64,000 bases of DNA, taken from NCBI RefSeq assembly GCF_027409185.1, contig NC_084464.1, forward strand, positions 43,251,095-43,315,094, in the 5' to 3' direction. Source of the stretch: Cynocephalus volans. Taxonomy: Eukaryota > Chordata > Mammalia > Dermoptera > Cynocephalidae. The notes beneath the pieces were generated by a model, which worked only from the letters and a program-made list of their open reading frames with translations, was not told the DNA's origin and did not search any database. How positions within the stretch are numbered: position 1 is the stretch's first letter; each line of letters begins with the position of its first letter. Of the stretch, positions 61,632-64,000 are shown one piece after another. The position numbers were made by a program, and so were the translations under genes.

Positions 61632-64000
61632 TGCCCATTTTAAAACTGGGTTATTTGGGGGGGGGGGGGTTGCTGTTGAATTGTTTCAGTTCCTAATATA
61701 TTCTGGATATTAACCCCTTTTCTGATGCGTAGTTTGCAAACACTTTCTTTCATTCTGCAGGTTGTCTCTTCACTTTTTGGATAGTGTCCCTTGCTCTGCA
61801 TAAGCTTTTCAGTTTGTTGTAGTCCCATTTGTGTATTTTTGCTTTAGTTGTCTGTGCCTTTGTAGTTTTGCTCAAAAAAGTGCTGCCCACTCCATTTCAT
61901 GGAGTGTTTCCAATCTTCATGTACATATCCAATTTCTTTCTGCTTTCTTCTAGGTCTTAAATTTAGATCTTTAATCCATTTTGAGTTAAATTTTATGTAT
62001 GGTGAGAGCTAGAGGTCTAGTTTCAATCCTCGGCATGTGGATATCCAGTTTCTCCAGCACTGTTTATTGAAGAGGCTGTCCTTTCCCCAATGTATATTCT
62101 TGGCACCTTTGTTGAATATCAGTTGGCTGTAAGCGTGTGGGTTTATTTTGGGGCTCTTTATTCTAATCAGTTGGTTAATTTGTCTGTTTTTTATGTCAGT
62201 ACCATGTTCTTTTTGTTACTATAGCTTTATACTATATTTTGAAGTCAGGAAGTATGATGCCTCCTACTTTTTTCTTTTTGTTGAAGATTGCTTTTGCTAT
62301 CTGGGGTCTTTTGTGGTTCCATACAAATTTTTTTCTTTCTTTTTTTTCTTTGCTTTTCTCTTTTTTTTTCCTTTTTGTGTTTATCCACACAAATTTTAAG
62401 ATCTTTTTTCCTATTTCTGTGAAGACTGTTATTGATACTTAGATAAGAATTGCACTGAATGCATAGATTGCTTTTGGTAATATGGATATTTTGATGATTT
62501 TAATTTCTTCAACCCAAGAACATGGGATATCTTTCCATTTATTTGTGTCCTGTTCAGTATTTTTTACCAACGTTTTATAGTTCTCATTGTAGAGGTCTTT
62601 TACCTTGGTCAAATTTACTCCTAAGTATTTCATTTTTTTTGGTAACTATTGTGCATCGGATTATTTTCTTGATTTCTTCTTCAGCTATTTTATTATTGGC
62701 GTATACAAAGGCTATTGATATTTGTGTGTTGATTTTGTATCCTGCCACTATACTGAATTCATTTATTAGTTCTAGTAATTTTTTGGTAGAGTCTTTAAGG
62801 TCTTCTTTGTTTGGGATCATGGCATCTGCAAATAGGGATAATTTGACTTCCTCCTTTCCAATTTGAGTGCCTTTTATTGCTCTCTCTTGCCTTATTGCAC
62901 TGGCTAGAACTTCCAGTACTATTTTGAATAAGAGTGGGGAAAGTGGGCATGCTTATCTTGTTCCAGATCTTAGAGGAAAAGCCTCCAATTTTTGTCCATT
63001 CAGTATGACATTAACTATAGGTTTGTCATATATGGCCCTTATTGTGTTGAGGTTCATTCCTTCTATACCTGATTTGTTGAGTGTTTTTATCATGAAGTGG
63101 TGATAGATTTTATAAAATGCTTTTTCTGCATCTATTGAAATGGTCATGTGGTTTTTTTTCTTCATTCTGTTGATGTGATGTATCACATTTACTGATTTGC
63201 ATATGTTGAATCATCCTTGCATCCTTGAGATGAATTCCACTTGATCATGGCAAATGATCTTTTTAATTGCTGTTGGATTCTGTTTGCTAGTATTTTGTTG
63301 AGGATCTTTGCATCTGTGTTCATTAGGGATATTGGTCTGTAGTTTTTTTATTTTTTGGTTGTATGTTTTTCCAGGTTTGGTATGAGGTTAATGTCAGTCT
63401 CATAGAATGAATTTGGAAGTATTCCCTCCTCTTCAATTTTTTGGAAGAGTTTGAGAATTGGTATTAGTTCTTTAAATGTTTGGCAGTATTCAGCAGTAAA
63501 GTCATCTGGTCCTGGGCTTTTCTTTGTTGGGAGACTTTTTATTACTGCTTCAATCTTGTTACTTCTCATTGGTCTGTTTCAGTTTTCTAGTTCTTCATGA
63601 TTCAACCTTGATAAGTTGTATGTGTCCAGGAATTTATCCATTTCTTCTAGATTTTCCTGTTTGTTCGCCAATGGTTTGTCATAGTAGTCTCTTCTGATCT
63701 TTTTTGTTTCTGTGTATCAGTTGTACTGTCTCCTTTTTTATTTCTGATTTTATTTGAGTCTTCTCTCTTCTTTATCAGTCTGACTAAAGGTTTATTCATT
63801 TTGTTTATCTTTTGGAAAATCTAACTCTTTGTTTCATTGATCTTTTGTATTTTTTTTTTTTTAGTTTCTATTTCTTTTATTTCTGTCTGATGTTTGTTAT
63901 TTCTCTCCTACTGATTTTGGGTTTGACTTATTCTTGTTTATCCAGATGAGGTGTAATGTTAGGTTGTTTATTTGAAGTTTTTCTTCTTTTTTAATGTAGG
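61632..64000 (-). pseudogene. L1-F: older LINE-1 ORF2, right part (runs off window)
   Basis: Antisense ORF2 with many stops. Frames at 63569-63348 ([15 protein letters not shown]), 63186-62953 ([15 protein letters not shown]) and 62820-62584. The catalytic motif is FADA rather than FADD (about 62823-62834). The 5' end lies beyond the window. Confidence 0.85.

Overview
The window is mammalian nuclear DNA from the MHC class I region. It holds the conserved framework genes CCHCR1 (5' end only, minus strand), TCF19 (complete, plus) and POU5F1/OCT4 (complete, minus), in the order and orientations known from human. The host is most likely a colugo (Dermoptera), at about 0.65 to 0.7 confidence. The dominant SINE is a tRNA-Ile-like monomer or dimer of the type known from flying lemurs (CYN family). 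No 7SL-derived Alu was found in 64 kb, which argues against a primate.

Region 1 (1-17 kb) is the gene block. The first coding exon of CCHCR1 (1040-1179) and TCF19 diverge from a shared CpG island (about 2240-3030). TCF19 has three coding exons (343 aa, FHA plus PHD finger). POU5F1 has five coding exons (8761-13262, 360 aa) with conserved splice junctions. Its upstream control DNA is recognisable: a GC box and hormone-response half-sites just upstream, and the distal-enhancer Sox-Oct element at 15406-15420.

Region 2 (17-21 kb) carries a decayed MHC class I-like gene on the minus strand. It has an alpha1 exon, a damaged alpha2 exon and a transmembrane exon, with no recognisable alpha3. Its alpha1 and alpha2 look closest to NKG2D-ligand families (ULBP/RAET1 or MIC).

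Region 3 (21-34 kb) has no recognised functional gene. It contains a young 5'-truncated L1, an orphan CpG island with a kappaB-like site and CCAAT boxes (26.6-27.05 kb), an RPS20 retropseudogene, many SINEs, old LINE debris and a MaLR LTR nested in a SINE.

Region 4 (34-64 kb) is almost entirely retrotransposons: an old full-length L1 (L1-B) inside an ancient L1M, an L1 piece inside a SINE (L1-C), a full-length L1 with a 14-bp duplication (L1-D), a solo LTR, an inverted near-full-length L1 (L1-E), and an older L1 (L1-F) carrying an NIFK retropseudogene that itself received two SINEs. Three of the L1s have different 5' leaders. The leader of L1-D appears to begin with MaLR LTR sequence, and L1-D contains a 37-bp tailless SINE head flanked by perfect 15-bp duplications.

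All homology calls were made by eye from translated motifs and remembered family features; no database search was run.
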